A model generated the notes under the pieces. It worked only from the letters and a program-made list of their open reading frames with translations, made no database searches and had not been told where the DNA came from. DNA of 64,000 nucleotides from Saprospiraceae bacterium (lineage in GTDB: Bacteria; Bacteroidota; Bacteroidia; Chitinophagales; Saprospiraceae), in contig JABAQQ010000023.1 of assembly GCA_019187225.1 (NCBI GenBank), positions 62,001-126,000 on the forward strand, given 5' to 3'. Shown one piece after another: positions 53,461 to 62,046 of this stretch (the first letter of the stretch is position 1; each line of letters opens with the position of its first letter). Both the position numbers and the translations under genes were made by a program.

Positions 53461-56115
53461 ATGGTTGCACGAGTTAAGGCGTTTTTTTTTATCATCTTTT
53501 TTGGGACGATCCATCCATCCTTTGCGCAGCAAACATTTCCGCAAACGATTGATTTTGAGTGCATTGCTTGTTCTCCAGCGGAAGCCTTGGTAAAACTCAG
53601 CCGCCAAACCGGGATAAATATTGTGTTCAGCGACCGTTTTTTCAGCCCGTGCGAGCGGCAGAACTTCCGGATGCAGGGCGAGCCCTTTTTGTCTGCAATT
53701 GAAAAAATAAGCGCCTGCGCCAAAGTTTCGTTCAAGGTTGCGGACAATCAGGTAATTTTTTTTCGGAAAACGCCCAGGTACACCCTCAGCGGCTATATTC
53801 AGGATGCTGAGACCGGCGAAAGGCTGATGGGAGCGAGCATCAGGGCCGTTTCTGAAAAAGGGGTGGGCGCTGTCAGCAATGAGTTCGGCTATTTCAGCCT
53901 GAAGATGGAAGAAGGCGAGCAAAAGATCACAGTTTCTCTCATTGGTTACCGCAATCAAACGCTCCACGTGCTGCTTACCGGCGACCGGTTCTCTACCGTC
54001 AGGTTGCGTCCAAATATTTCGCTGCCGGAAGTGGTGATATCTTCCCTGCCCATGGCTGAAGATGGCATGCATAATGTGGAAAGTCAATACCATTTGCCCG
54101 TGAACGGGATGCGGTCGCTTCCCATGCCCGGCGGTGAAGCCGACCTCCTGCGCATGGCAACCCTTCAACCCGGTATCCAAACCGGCGTGGACGGGGTGGG
54201 AGGCATGCATGTGCGCGGCGGCAATGCAGATCAAAACCTCATCCTGCTCGACGACGTGCCGGTATACAACCCGGGCCATGCCCTGGGCCTGTTTTCTATT
54301 TTTAATCCCTCCACGGTGAGCAATGCGCGGATGTGGAAAGGCGACTTCCCGGCGCGGTACGGTGGCCGGGCTTCTTCGGTGGTGGATGTGCGCACCCGCG
54401 ACGGCGACCTTCAGCAATACCATGTTGGCGCTTCGGCGGGTTTGTTCGCCTCATCTCTGACCGCCGAAGGACCGATCGTGCCCGACCGCAGCGCATTCCT
54501 GATGGCCGCCCGGATCACATATCTTGAACCCTGGATCCGTTTTTTCAGCAAGCGGGGAAACCTGATCACTTTTTCGGGCGACAATGCGGGCTATCGCTTT
54601 TATGATCTGAATACAAAACTGAATTTTGTATTGAACGACCACAACCGGCTGTATTTCAGTTATTACCACGGCGGGGATCTTTTCCAGAACCAGTTTGAGC
54701 AGTATTACAACGACCCCGACGGGTTGCAAACCGACCGGTACTTGCTGGATACCGACTGGGGCAACCAAATTGCCGCCTTGCGATGGAATCATGTGCTGGG
54801 CAAAAATATGTTTGTCAACAGCACGCTTCGATACAGCCGTTTTACTTATCAAAGCCAACTGGGCTACAATTCCACTTTCCTGTTTGCCAATGGAAAGCGA
54901 AACATATTGGCGGACTACGGCTTGTTGTATCAAACTTTTATCCGGGACTGGTCGGGGAAGGCCGATTTTACTTATTATCCCGATGAACAGTTGACACTGC
55001 GCTGGGGCGGATCTTTCACGTTGCACGATTTCCGTCCGGGCGCCATTTCGGTCAACTTTCTGCAACCGGGACAATCACCGATCGCTATTGATTCGCTTGC
55101 CAACCTGTTAGACAACAACGAGCGACTCGGCGCCGACGAAGCGGAAATATACCTGGACGCAGAGATCACACCGGTCAAAAACTGGCGCATCGAAATGGGA
55201 TTGAATGCTTCCGCGTTCTCGGTGAAAAACACCAATTACGAAGCGTTGCTTCCCCGTTTTCGCGTGCAACGCAACGGACGGCGCGGTTGGCGTCAATGGG
55301 CTGGCTACCACCGCGCCACGCAATACCTGCATCAAATCGGATCATTCAATATTAGCCTGCCATTCGAATTGTGGGTGCCTTCCACCCGAAAGGTACCGCC
55401 CGAACAAGTGTGGCAACTCTCTACCGGTATCGGTTGGCGCCGGCACGGCTGGGGATGGCAAGCAGAAGGCTATTACAAACGCCTCGACCGGGTACTGACT
55501 TTCCTGACCTCCAACGATGCCCTCGTAACCGGGGGCGCGGAAGACGCAAGCGGGTGGGAAGACCGCATCGCGGTAGGCACTGGTGAAAGTCGCGGCGTGG
55601 AATTGACTCTTGAAAAAACATCAGGTAACACCACAGGCTCCATTGCCTATACGCTTTCGGAAACCACGCGGCAATTTCCCGAGATCAATTCCGGAAAAAC
55701 GTTCCCTTTCCGCTACGACCGGCGGCACGATCTGAAAATAACTTTACACCAGCGAATCAATTCCTGGCTCGACGCAGATATAGTATGGGCCTACGCATCC
55801 GGCAACCCTATCACCTTGTCGGGGGTAAAATACACCCACCAGTCGCCGGACAACGAAATAGAACGGGAAGTTTTCGTTTTTACGGAAGTCAACGGTTATC
55901 GCCTGCCCGACTATCACCGCCTCGATCTCGCGCTGAACGCACATTTTACTACAGGCGGTGTGCGAAACGGCATACAACTGGGAGTGTACAACGTGTACAA
56001 CCGGTACAATCCCTTCTATTTGTATGTAGATGCCCGCAGCGGTGTGCAAGGCCGGGCGATCCAATATACCCTGCTGCCAATCTTACCATCCTTCAGATAT
56101 GAAGCCAGATTTTAA
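53461..56115 (+). CDS. TonB-dependent outer-membrane receptor with STN signalling domain
   Basis: 884 residues: signal peptide (IHPSFAQ), STN domain (about 24-98, IDFECIACSPAEALVKLSRQ), carboxypeptidase-regulatory-like domain (about 102-190, YTLSGYIQDAETGERLMGAS), plug (about 205-320, MHVRGGNADQNLILLDDVPV) and 22-strand barrel ending YEARF. The STN domain and the adjacent FecR and ECF genes define a cell-surface signalling receptor. No SusD partner follows; instead a DUF4249 lipoprotein does, so the ligand is more likely a metal chelate or other small molecule than a glycan (inference). Confidence 0.92.
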   Translation: MVARVKAFFFIIFFGTIHPSFAQQTFPQTIDFECIACSPAEALVKLSRQTGINIVFSDRFFSPCERQNFRMQGEPFLSAIEKISACAKVSFKVADNQVIFFRKTPRYTLSGYIQDAETGERLMGASIRAVSEKGVGAVSNEFGYFSLKMEEGEQKITVSLIGYRNQTLHVLLTGDRFSTVRLRPNISLPEVVISSLPMAEDGMHNVESQYHLPVNGMRSLPMPGGEADLLRMATLQPGIQTGVDGVGGMHVRGGNADQNLILLDDVPVYNPGHALGLFSIFNPSTVSNARMWKGDFPARYGGRASSVVDVRTRDGDLQQYHVGASAGLFASSLTAEGPIVPDRSAFLMAARITYLEPWIRFFSKRGNLITFSGDNAGYRFYDLNTKLNFVLNDHNRLYFSYYHGGDLFQNQFEQYYNDPDGLQTDRYLLDTDWGNQIAALRWNHVLGKNMFVNSTLRYSRFTYQSQLGYNSTFLFANGKRNILADYGLLYQTFIRDWSGKADFTYYPDEQLTLRWGGSFTLHDFRPGAISVNFLQPGQSPIAIDSLANLLDNNERLGADEAEIYLDAEITPVKNWRIEMGLNASAFSVKNTNYEALLPRFRVQRNGRRGWRQWAGYHRATQYLHQIGSFNISLPFELWVPSTRKVPPEQVWQLSTGIGWRRHGWGWQAEGYYKRLDRVLTFLTSNDALVTGGAEDASGWEDRIAVGTGESRGVELTLEKTSGNTTGSIAYTLSETTRQFPEINSGKTFPFRYDRRHDLKITLHQRINSWLDADIVWAYASGNPITLSGVKYTHQSPDNEIEREVFVFTEVNGYRLPDYHRLDLALNAHFTTGGVRNGIQLGVYNVYNRYNPFYLYVDARSGVQGRAIQYTLLPILPSFRYEARF

Positions 56116-56132
56116 GGGGGATAGGATTACAG

Positions 56133-56277
56133 GAGGCTGTCTCATAAGTCTGTTTATTTGTTTAATTGTGGATTTGGTTATCTTGTTACACCCACATCAT
56201 GAGCGCCGCTTTCACATAAACAAATAACCACATAAACAAATCACCACATAAACAAATCACCGACTTATGAGATACCC
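56133..56277. mobile_element. MITE-like element with GAGGCTGTCTCATAAGT ends (copy 2)
   Basis: 145 bp between the receptor and DUF4249 genes. The left end (56133-56149) matches the right end of copy 1 at 12501-12519; the right end (56262-56277, GACTTATGAGATACCC) is a degenerate inverted copy. The interior differs from copy 1 and holds three CACATAAACAAATCAC-type direct repeats. It interrupts an otherwise probable receptor-DUF4249 operon. Confidence 0.7.
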
Positions 56278-56364
56278 ACATGCAACCTTAAAACCTGAAA
56301 TCCTGAAATAATTCCCGCTTTTTTTTTAAAAAAACCGCACCTTTGAACCGCAAAACGGTACACC

Positions 56365-57273
56365 TTGAACCTTCGCTTCGTATCCATTTTGATGTCGGTT
56401 TCGTGGCTCTTCGCGCAGTGCGCGCGCGAGGTGATGATTGATTTGCCCGAGGAGGAAAGCAGGGTTGTGGCTATTTGCCATTTTACCACAGGCCAGGTGT
56501 TTAAAGTAAGGGTGGTACTGAGCCAACCAGTCTATGATACCCGCGATCCGGTCGTTCCGGAAAAGGCGGAGGTGACGGTTGCCAGGGAGGGTACTTTCCT
56601 CGATAAATTGTTCCGGACAACCGACGACTACGGCAATGTTTATTGGGAAAGCCGCGATCTGGCAGAAACAGGAGTACCTTATTCGATCAGTGTGCGAGTC
56701 GACGGCTTGCCGGCAGCCGATGCCGGGAGCTCAATACCTGTTTTTTCCCCTATCGAGCCTGTTGATATTCACCCCGCTGACATCACCGAATCCCCTTTAA
56801 GCGATGGACGCAGGCTGATGAACATCCCGCTTGTCCTGCATCTGAAAAACGTTCCTGCAGAAAAACGCTATTTTGCTTTTTACCTCAAACACGACATCGA
56901 ACTGACCGACGGCGCGGTCTATGAGGGTTTGTCCACCAACTATACCGCCGACGGGCGCACGCTCTCATTATTACACGATATTGCAGAACCTGCCGTACTG
57001 ATCAATGAAAAATTCTGGAGCGACAACCGCGATTCCCTGCTGCTCAATGCCGTCATCGCCTACAATCCGGCTGAAAACGAAAAACCCCGCCGGCTCTACG
57101 TAGAATGGCGCACCCTTTCGGAGGAATTTTATAAATATCACCTCTCGATAGACCGTCAGGGCAGCAATCTGCCATTGAGCGATCCGGATGCGATTTACAA
57201 CAATGTATCGGGCGGCTATGGCAATTTTTCGGGCTATTCGGTACGGGTAGATACGATCGAATTGCCTTTTTGA
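56365..57273 (+). CDS. DUF4249-family lipoprotein
   Basis: 302 residues. A lipobox-like LFAQC (Cys near 19) is followed by the DUF4249 pattern: VVAICHFTTGQVFKVRVVLS, an early domain with AEVTVAREG, and a C-terminal part with YVEWRTLSEEFYKYHLSI and NVSGGYGNFSGYSV, the usual closing motif. The start is TTG at 56365, which gives a full signal peptide; an ATG at 56392 would truncate it. These proteins accompany TonB receptors of the carboxypeptidase-regulatory type and are thought to act at the outer membrane with them. Confidence 0.85.
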   Translation: MNLRFVSILMSVSWLFAQCAREVMIDLPEEESRVVAICHFTTGQVFKVRVVLSQPVYDTRDPVVPEKAEVTVAREGTFLDKLFRTTDDYGNVYWESRDLAETGVPYSISVRVDGLPAADAGSSIPVFSPIEPVDIHPADITESPLSDGRRLMNIPLVLHLKNVPAEKRYFAFYLKHDIELTDGAVYEGLSTNYTADGRTLSLLHDIAEPAVLINEKFWSDNRDSLLLNAVIAYNPAENEKPRRLYVEWRTLSEEFYKYHLSIDRQGSNLPLSDPDAIYNNVSGGYGNFSGYSVRVDTIELPF

Positions 57274-57328
57274 TTTCAATTGGCAATTTTGAAGCGTCTC
57301 ATACCAACTCCCGCCACAAACTTTTCCC

Positions 57329-57336
57329 TACTTTTG
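57329..57336 (+). promoter_or_regulatory. Probable -7 element of mdh
   Basis: TACTTTTG (TAnnTTTG), 45 bases before the mdh ATG; no -33 TTG at the expected distance. Confidence 0.45.
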
Positions 57337-57381
57337 CCCGCCGAAAAACAACCATTTATAAAAATTTCAAAGCCTTAACGA

Positions 57382-58317
57382 ATGAGTAAAATTACTGTCG
57401 TTGGCGCCGGCAACGTAGGCGCTACCTGCGCGAATGTGCTCGCCCACGAAGACATTGTGAACGAAGTCGTATTGATTGACATTCAGGGAAATATGGCCAA
57501 AGGCAAAGCCCTCGATATGTGGCAGCAAGCGCCGGTGGACGGTTACTCCACCCGGGTCGCCGGCGGTGACGATTACGCGCTGACTGCCAACTCCGACATT
57601 GTCATCATTACCGCGGGCATTCCCCGTAAACCAGGTATGAGCCGCGATGACCTGATCTCCACCAATGCCAAAATCGTGGTATCGGTCACCCAAAACATCC
57701 TCAAATACACCAAAAACCCCATCATTATCGTTGTTTCCAACCCACTCGACGTGATGACTTATGCCTGCTGGAAAGCTTCGGGGCTCTCCGACAAACGCGT
57801 GATAGGAATGGCCGGCGTACTCGATACCGCACGCTATCGCGCGTTCCTCGCCGAGGAGTTGGATGTATCGCCCAAAGATATCCAGGCTATGCTCATGGGA
57901 GGTCACGGCGACACCATGGTGCCGCTGCCCCGCTACACCACCGTGAGTGGTATCCCGGTGACGGAAATCATTAAAAAAGAAAAGTTGGACGCCATCATCG
58001 AACGCACCAAATTCGGTGGCGGCGAACTTGTGAATCTCATGGGCACCTCCGCCTGGTATGCGCCCGGCGCCGCCGCGGCACAAATGGCCGTTTCGATCCT
58101 GAAAGATGAAAAACGCATTTATCCTTGTTGTGTGCGGCTCAACGGCCAGTACAAACTGAGAGATATATTTGTAGGCGCTCCGGTGAAGCTCGGGCGCAAA
58201 GGTGTGCTGGAGGTCATCAAACTCCGCCTGAAAAAAGATGAACAGGAATTGCTCCAAAAATCCGCTGCCGCCGTGAAAGAAGTGGCGGACGCTCTGGATG
58301 CGATGAAACTTATTTAG
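57382..58317 (+). CDS. mdh: Malate dehydrogenase
   Basis: 311 residues, NAD-dependent LDH/MDH family of the type common in Bacteroidota. The nucleotide-binding VGAGNVGATCAN, substrate-binding arginines in RKPGMSRDDL, VSNPLDVMTY and the catalytic His in MGGHGDTMVPL are present. It interconverts malate and oxaloacetate in the citric acid cycle. The Arg-rich loop (IPRKPGMSR) is that of malate rather than lactate enzymes. Confidence 0.96.
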   Translation: MSKITVVGAGNVGATCANVLAHEDIVNEVVLIDIQGNMAKGKALDMWQQAPVDGYSTRVAGGDDYALTANSDIVIITAGIPRKPGMSRDDLISTNAKIVVSVTQNILKYTKNPIIIVVSNPLDVMTYACWKASGLSDKRVIGMAGVLDTARYRAFLAEELDVSPKDIQAMLMGGHGDTMVPLPRYTTVSGIPVTEIIKKEKLDAIIERTKFGGGELVNLMGTSAWYAPGAAAAQMAVSILKDEKRIYPCCVRLNGQYKLRDIFVGAPVKLGRKGVLEVIKLRLKKDEQELLQKSAAAVKEVADALDAMKLI

Positions 58318-58335
58318 GTATCAGGTTTCAGGGGT

Positions 58336-58490
58336 CAACATGAGTCATGCGAATCAGGGATTAAAATGCAAATGGCTGCTGACTATCAGGGCGTTAGATG
58401 CAACATTCACGAAACTTTTTAAGTTTCGTAAACGTAAACACCTGAAAATCAAAAGCGAGTTTTAACCCTTAGTTCGCATGACTCATGTTG
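58336..58490. mobile_element. MITE-like element with CAACATGAGTCATGCGAA ends
   Basis: 155 bp with perfect 18-bp terminal inverted repeats (58336-58353, 58473-58490), and similarity continuing inwards (GGG(A/T)TTAAAA). It contains an ACGAAACTT/AAGTTTCGT hairpin and no gene. An ACATGAGTCATG half is also seen near 46440. Confidence 0.7.
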
Positions 58491-58539
58491 AATCCTGGTA
58501 AAACACTGCAACCGCTTTAACCCTGCAACCTTCAAAGTT

Positions 58540-59085
58540 ATGTCCGAAATACCCACCCTTCCACCACCCACTTTCTGGGGCGAAATGGTGACCCTCAACA
58601 GTGGCGAAACGGTGGCCCAAATAGCAGATGAACAGCCGGTATTGCTCGTTTTTTTGCGCTTTTTCGGTTGCTCTTTTTGCCGGGAGGCCATCAGTGACAT
58701 TACCAGGCGGCGCAAAAAATTAGAAGCCCGCGGCCTGCGCATCATATTGGTGCACATGGCTCCCCGGCAGGAAACGGCCGAAAAGTTTTTTAAGAAATAC
58801 AAGCTCTTTCCGATTGACCACATTTCCGATCCGGAAAAGCGCTTTTACAGGGCCTTTGGCCTGGGGCGCGGCACACCACAGCAATTGTTCGGTTTGATGA
58901 ACTGGATCCGCGGTTTTCAAGCCGCCGTGATCGAAGGTCACGGAGCCAGTTATCAAAACGAAGAACTCGGCGACGGATTTCAGATGCCGGGAGTATTCGT
59001 GTTGTACAAAGGCGAAATCCGCAACTCTTTCATACACCGTTACGCCCACGACCGTCTGGATTATGAAGAGATCTGTCAGTTATAG
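58540..59085 (+). CDS. Peroxiredoxin-like (AhpC/TSA_2) protein
   Basis: 181 residues with a thioredoxin-like fold. The motif FFGCSFCREAISD gives a CxxC at the position of the peroxiredoxin active site, and the C-terminal part (MPGVFVLYKGEIRNSFIHRY) matches the AhpC/TSA_2 group related to SelL/PRXL2. No signal peptide. Likely reduces peroxides or disulfides in the cytoplasm; the reductant is unknown. Confidence 0.82.
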   Translation: MSEIPTLPPPTFWGEMVTLNSGETVAQIADEQPVLLVFLRFFGCSFCREAISDITRRRKKLEARGLRIILVHMAPRQETAEKFFKKYKLFPIDHISDPEKRFYRAFGLGRGTPQQLFGLMNWIRGFQAAVIEGHGASYQNEELGDGFQMPGVFVLYKGEIRNSFIHRYAHDRLDYEEICQL

Positions 59086-59142
59086 TGGTTGTTGGTTGTT
59101 GGAGCAATTTTCTATTGCCTGGCGGGTTCGAACAACAAATCG

Positions 59143-59844
59143 TTATTTTTTCACGAAAGGCGAGTTTTTTAACCAAAACCGCCAGGGCCAGGCGGCGCAT
59201 TCTCCGGCATAGTCCACGCCAATCCGTTTCCCAGCCATGATTTCATCTTCCGGAATATTCATTCCCCGGTACTCTATCCAAACAGGTGTTTCCGGTGCGA
59301 AGAAACTTTGCCCCGTCCATCTGGTCGTCAAACCGAGTGCCTGCGACATCGCCCCCGGACCAGTGGTCAGGTTTACCGGTACTGGAAAACCGGCGCCTGA
59401 TACTCCCGGGATCGTTCGTTTTCCGGTTCTACCGGCCTCATTTTTAAACAGATTTCGCCGGCGCATCATCAGTTCCACACCTTCCAGGGGTTCGATTGCC
59501 CGGATGAGTACGGCATGTGCCGTCTCCGCCGGCGCTGTGACCACATTGAATAGGTGATGAATTCCATAACAGAGGTAAACATAAGCCCGGCCACCCTCCT
59601 GAAACATCACCTCCGTCCGGGTTGTGCGGCGGTTGCCGAAAGCATGGCAGGCGCGGTCATCGGGAGCCCGGTACGCTTCCGTTTCCGTTATAAGGCCTGC
59701 GGTGCGTTGACCGTCGAAATGCGTCACTATGACTTTCCCGAGTAATTCACGCGCAACCTGCACGACATCTGCCCGCGTATAAAAATCCGGTGTCAGGTGT
59801 TCCCCCACCTGTATTTTTGTCGGTTCAAAAACTAAATTTGACAT
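59143..59844 (-). CDS. DNA-3-methyladenine glycosylase (MPG/AAG family)
   Basis: 233 residues, the family length. Catalytic Glu in ITETEAYRAPDDRACHA, base-flipping region AYVYLCYGIHHLFNVV and the RAIEPLEG and NLTTGPGAMSQALG stretches are conserved. It excises alkylated purines to start base-excision repair. Its ATG (59844-59842) shares two bases with the ATG of the divergent cupin gene. Confidence 0.94.
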   Translation of the reverse strand: MSNLVFEPTKIQVGEHLTPDFYTRADVVQVARELLGKVIVTHFDGQRTAGLITETEAYRAPDDRACHAFGNRRTTRTEVMFQEGGRAYVYLCYGIHHLFNVVTAPAETAHAVLIRAIEPLEGVELMMRRRNLFKNEAGRTGKRTIPGVSGAGFPVPVNLTTGPGAMSQALGLTTRWTGQSFFAPETPVWIEYRGMNIPEDEIMAGKRIGVDYAGECAAWPWRFWLKNSPFVKK

Positions 59845-60142
59845 GAAAATCAGTGTCGGAGAAGCGCTCAGCGCGCTGCACGCCCACGAAGGTAAAACCT
59901 TTCTCGAACTCTACCGCCATGGCTCAGTATCGGTGGAAATTTATCAGCCGGTCGGACAAGACTTGCAGCAGCCGCACCTGCAGGACGAGATTTACTTCGT
60001 CATCAGCGGGTACGGAATTTTTCAAAACGGCGAAGCACAATATCCTTTCCAGCCGGGCGACCTGATCTTCGTGCCAGCAGGAAGAGAACACCGTTTCCTC
60101 GAATTTACCGGGGATTTTAAGACCTGGGTTATCTTTTTTTAA
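59843..60142 (+). CDS. Small cupin-domain protein
   Basis: 99 residues forming one cupin barrel: HLQDEIYFVISGYGIF (motif 1, with a single His and Glu) and FQPGDLIFVPAGREHRFLEF (motif 2). The metal site is plausible but the substrate is unknown. It starts inside the start codon of the divergent glycosylase gene. Confidence 0.85.
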   Translation: MKISVGEALSALHAHEGKTFLELYRHGSVSVEIYQPVGQDLQQPHLQDEIYFVISGYGIFQNGEAQYPFQPGDLIFVPAGREHRFLEFTGDFKTWVIFF

Positions 60143-60149
60143 AACTAAC

Positions 60150-60500
60150 TCACGCTGCCATGGGACGCGCCAAAACGCTGCTCCGGTACTTGTACCAGGG
60201 AGCGTATGCGCCCATGCGCATTTCGTGGCGGCCACTGCGCGCTTCATCGCCCGTGACGTACTTCGCCAGTATGGCGAGCGTCGCATTGCAGGGGTTGATG
60301 GCATGCGGATCGTTAGAAAGCACCGCATCAACATAATTCCCGAGCGTTTTGTAACTCAGCAACTCGCCCGTGGCTTCGTGGATAAGCCAGCAGAGGGTTT
60401 GGGCTTTGCCGTGCGGGAGTTTGGAAATCGGTTCGCCGAATGCTTTGGTATGGACATCGGCCAGGAGGGACCGGAACACAGTAAATTCCTTTGCTTCCAT
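60150..60500 (-). CDS. Conserved Bacteroidota protein of unknown function
   Basis: 116 residues, no signal or membrane segment. The central part (FGEPISKLPHGKAQTLCWLI, SYKTLGNYVDAVL, INPCNATLAILAKYV) resembles a small helical domain seen at the N-terminus of many larger Saprospirales proteins; here it stands alone, followed by a short basic tail. It converges closely on the cupin gene. Possibly the leftover of a larger gene, but the frame is clean and has a normal start. Confidence 0.6.
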   Translation of the reverse strand: MEAKEFTVFRSLLADVHTKAFGEPISKLPHGKAQTLCWLIHEATGELLSYKTLGNYVDAVLSNDPHAINPCNATLAILAKYVTGDEARSGRHEMRMGAYAPWYKYRSSVLARPMAA

Positions 60501-60678
60501 TGGTGGTGGGTGGGTTTAGCGGTTAATATTTTTTGGATGGTGCAAAAATGGCGCAGTTTCCCCGGAATTTCCAAAAGATTTCCACACCAATTCCAATCTG
60601 TTTAGTGGTTTTAACCAAAAATTTGTGAACAATTTTCAAACACTTTTTTCAAAACCATTTCCAAAACACTTGAAAACA

Positions 60679-61953
60679 ATGAGAAAACTGTTCTTTTTCA
60701 CACTTTTCCTTGCCCTTACGGCATTGCAGCCCGGCTTTATTTATTCCCAATCAGGCGGTCAGAATCCCACCCTGCTGATGTACCGCTGGAACGGAGGCGG
60801 CATTTCCCCGCAACCGGTCGTTCAGGGCAATGTATTGGGTACCGTCCGTTGGGATGGTCTAACGGCCATCGGCAGCATCCGCACCGGCGCTTCCATTTAT
60901 TCCAATGTGACCAATCCGGTTGCGCCCGGCTTTCTGCAAGCCAACATGATCTTCCGCACCAGCGGCGGCGCCGGCCTGACCGACCGAATGATCATCACAC
61001 AAAATGGCCTTGTCGGTATCGGCGAAATGAATCCTGCATACCATCTCCACGTCCTGGGTAACACCCATACGACGGGCGATTTTTTCGGACGCATCCACTT
61101 CGACAACAATGCCGCGACGAACGACGCGCCCAATACCTATATTGATGAGGCATATTTTGAACTGAAAAATCGCGCCGTGCTTACAGGCGGACTGGCGCTC
61201 CCGGCCAGCGCAGGCGTCCAGGGCGGTGTACTTTCCCTCGCTCCCGGCGGCACGAGCCTCGACCATCAACTCTATTTCGGCGACGACGGCATCTGGACCC
61301 GCCGCAGGACGGGCAACGCCGCCGACTGGACCGGCGCCGATTGGTACAAGGTGCTGACCGGCGAACAGATCATGGGCACGCCGAACAGACTTGCCAAGTT
61401 CACCGCTCCCAATTCGCTGGGCGACAGCCGTTTGTTTGACGACGGCGTGCGCGTAGGCATCAATAACTTCGCCCCCGCTTTCGACCTCGATATTTCAGGC
61501 ACGACCCGCATCAGCGCCAATGCGCTCGTAGACGGCAGCCTCGGTGTCGGCACGACCACTCCGGCCCATAAACTGCACCTGGTTGGCGATGGATACGTCA
61601 ACGGTCGTGTAGCCATCGGACCGACCGACCATTTTGCCTCAGGTTATGCGCTCAGCGTGAACGGCAAGGTTATTACGGACGAAGTGCGTGTAATGCTGGA
61701 ACCTGCCTGGCCCGACTATGTTTTCGATGAAAATTATCCTTTACCCGACCTGAAAGAGTGGGAACGGTTCATCCGGACCAACAAACACCTTCCGGGCATC
61801 CCTTCCGCCAGCGAAGTCCGTGAAAATGGCATTGAACTGGGCGAAAACCAGCGATTGCTGCTGGAAAAAATCGAACAATTGACGCTCCTGCTCATCGCGC
61901 AGCAAAAGCAAATTGATTCCTTAAAAAAAGAACTGCAAAACGTCAGACGCTGA
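60679..61953 (+). CDS. Secreted tail-fibre-like protein with C-terminal coiled coil
   Basis: 424 residues with a signal peptide (PGFIYSQ). The body has repeated GVGTTTPAHKLHLVGD / GIGEMNPAYHLHVLGN-type segments, found in phage-tail-fibre-like and trimeric surface proteins of Bacteroidota. The C-terminal 60 residues (ERFIRTNKHLPGIPSASEV, then a heptad-rich LLEKIEQLTLLLIAQQKQI) match the peptidase S74/chaperone-like tail in position and form a coiled coil. It is likely a trimeric surface fibre (inference). No T9SS tail. Start at ATG 60679. Confidence 0.8.
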   Translation: MRKLFFFTLFLALTALQPGFIYSQSGGQNPTLLMYRWNGGGISPQPVVQGNVLGTVRWDGLTAIGSIRTGASIYSNVTNPVAPGFLQANMIFRTSGGAGLTDRMIITQNGLVGIGEMNPAYHLHVLGNTHTTGDFFGRIHFDNNAATNDAPNTYIDEAYFELKNRAVLTGGLALPASAGVQGGVLSLAPGGTSLDHQLYFGDDGIWTRRRTGNAADWTGADWYKVLTGEQIMGTPNRLAKFTAPNSLGDSRLFDDGVRVGINNFAPAFDLDISGTTRISANALVDGSLGVGTTTPAHKLHLVGDGYVNGRVAIGPTDHFASGYALSVNGKVITDEVRVMLEPAWPDYVFDENYPLPDLKEWERFIRTNKHLPGIPSASEVRENGIELGENQRLLLEKIEQLTLLLIAQQKQIDSLKKELQNVRR

Positions 61954-62046
61954 TTCTTCCCCCACTAGGAAAGACGGATTCGATCCAGTATAACTTCTTC
62001 GAAAAGAAGGTCATTGTTCGTCTCACCGCTTAAAAATCAAATCCAT

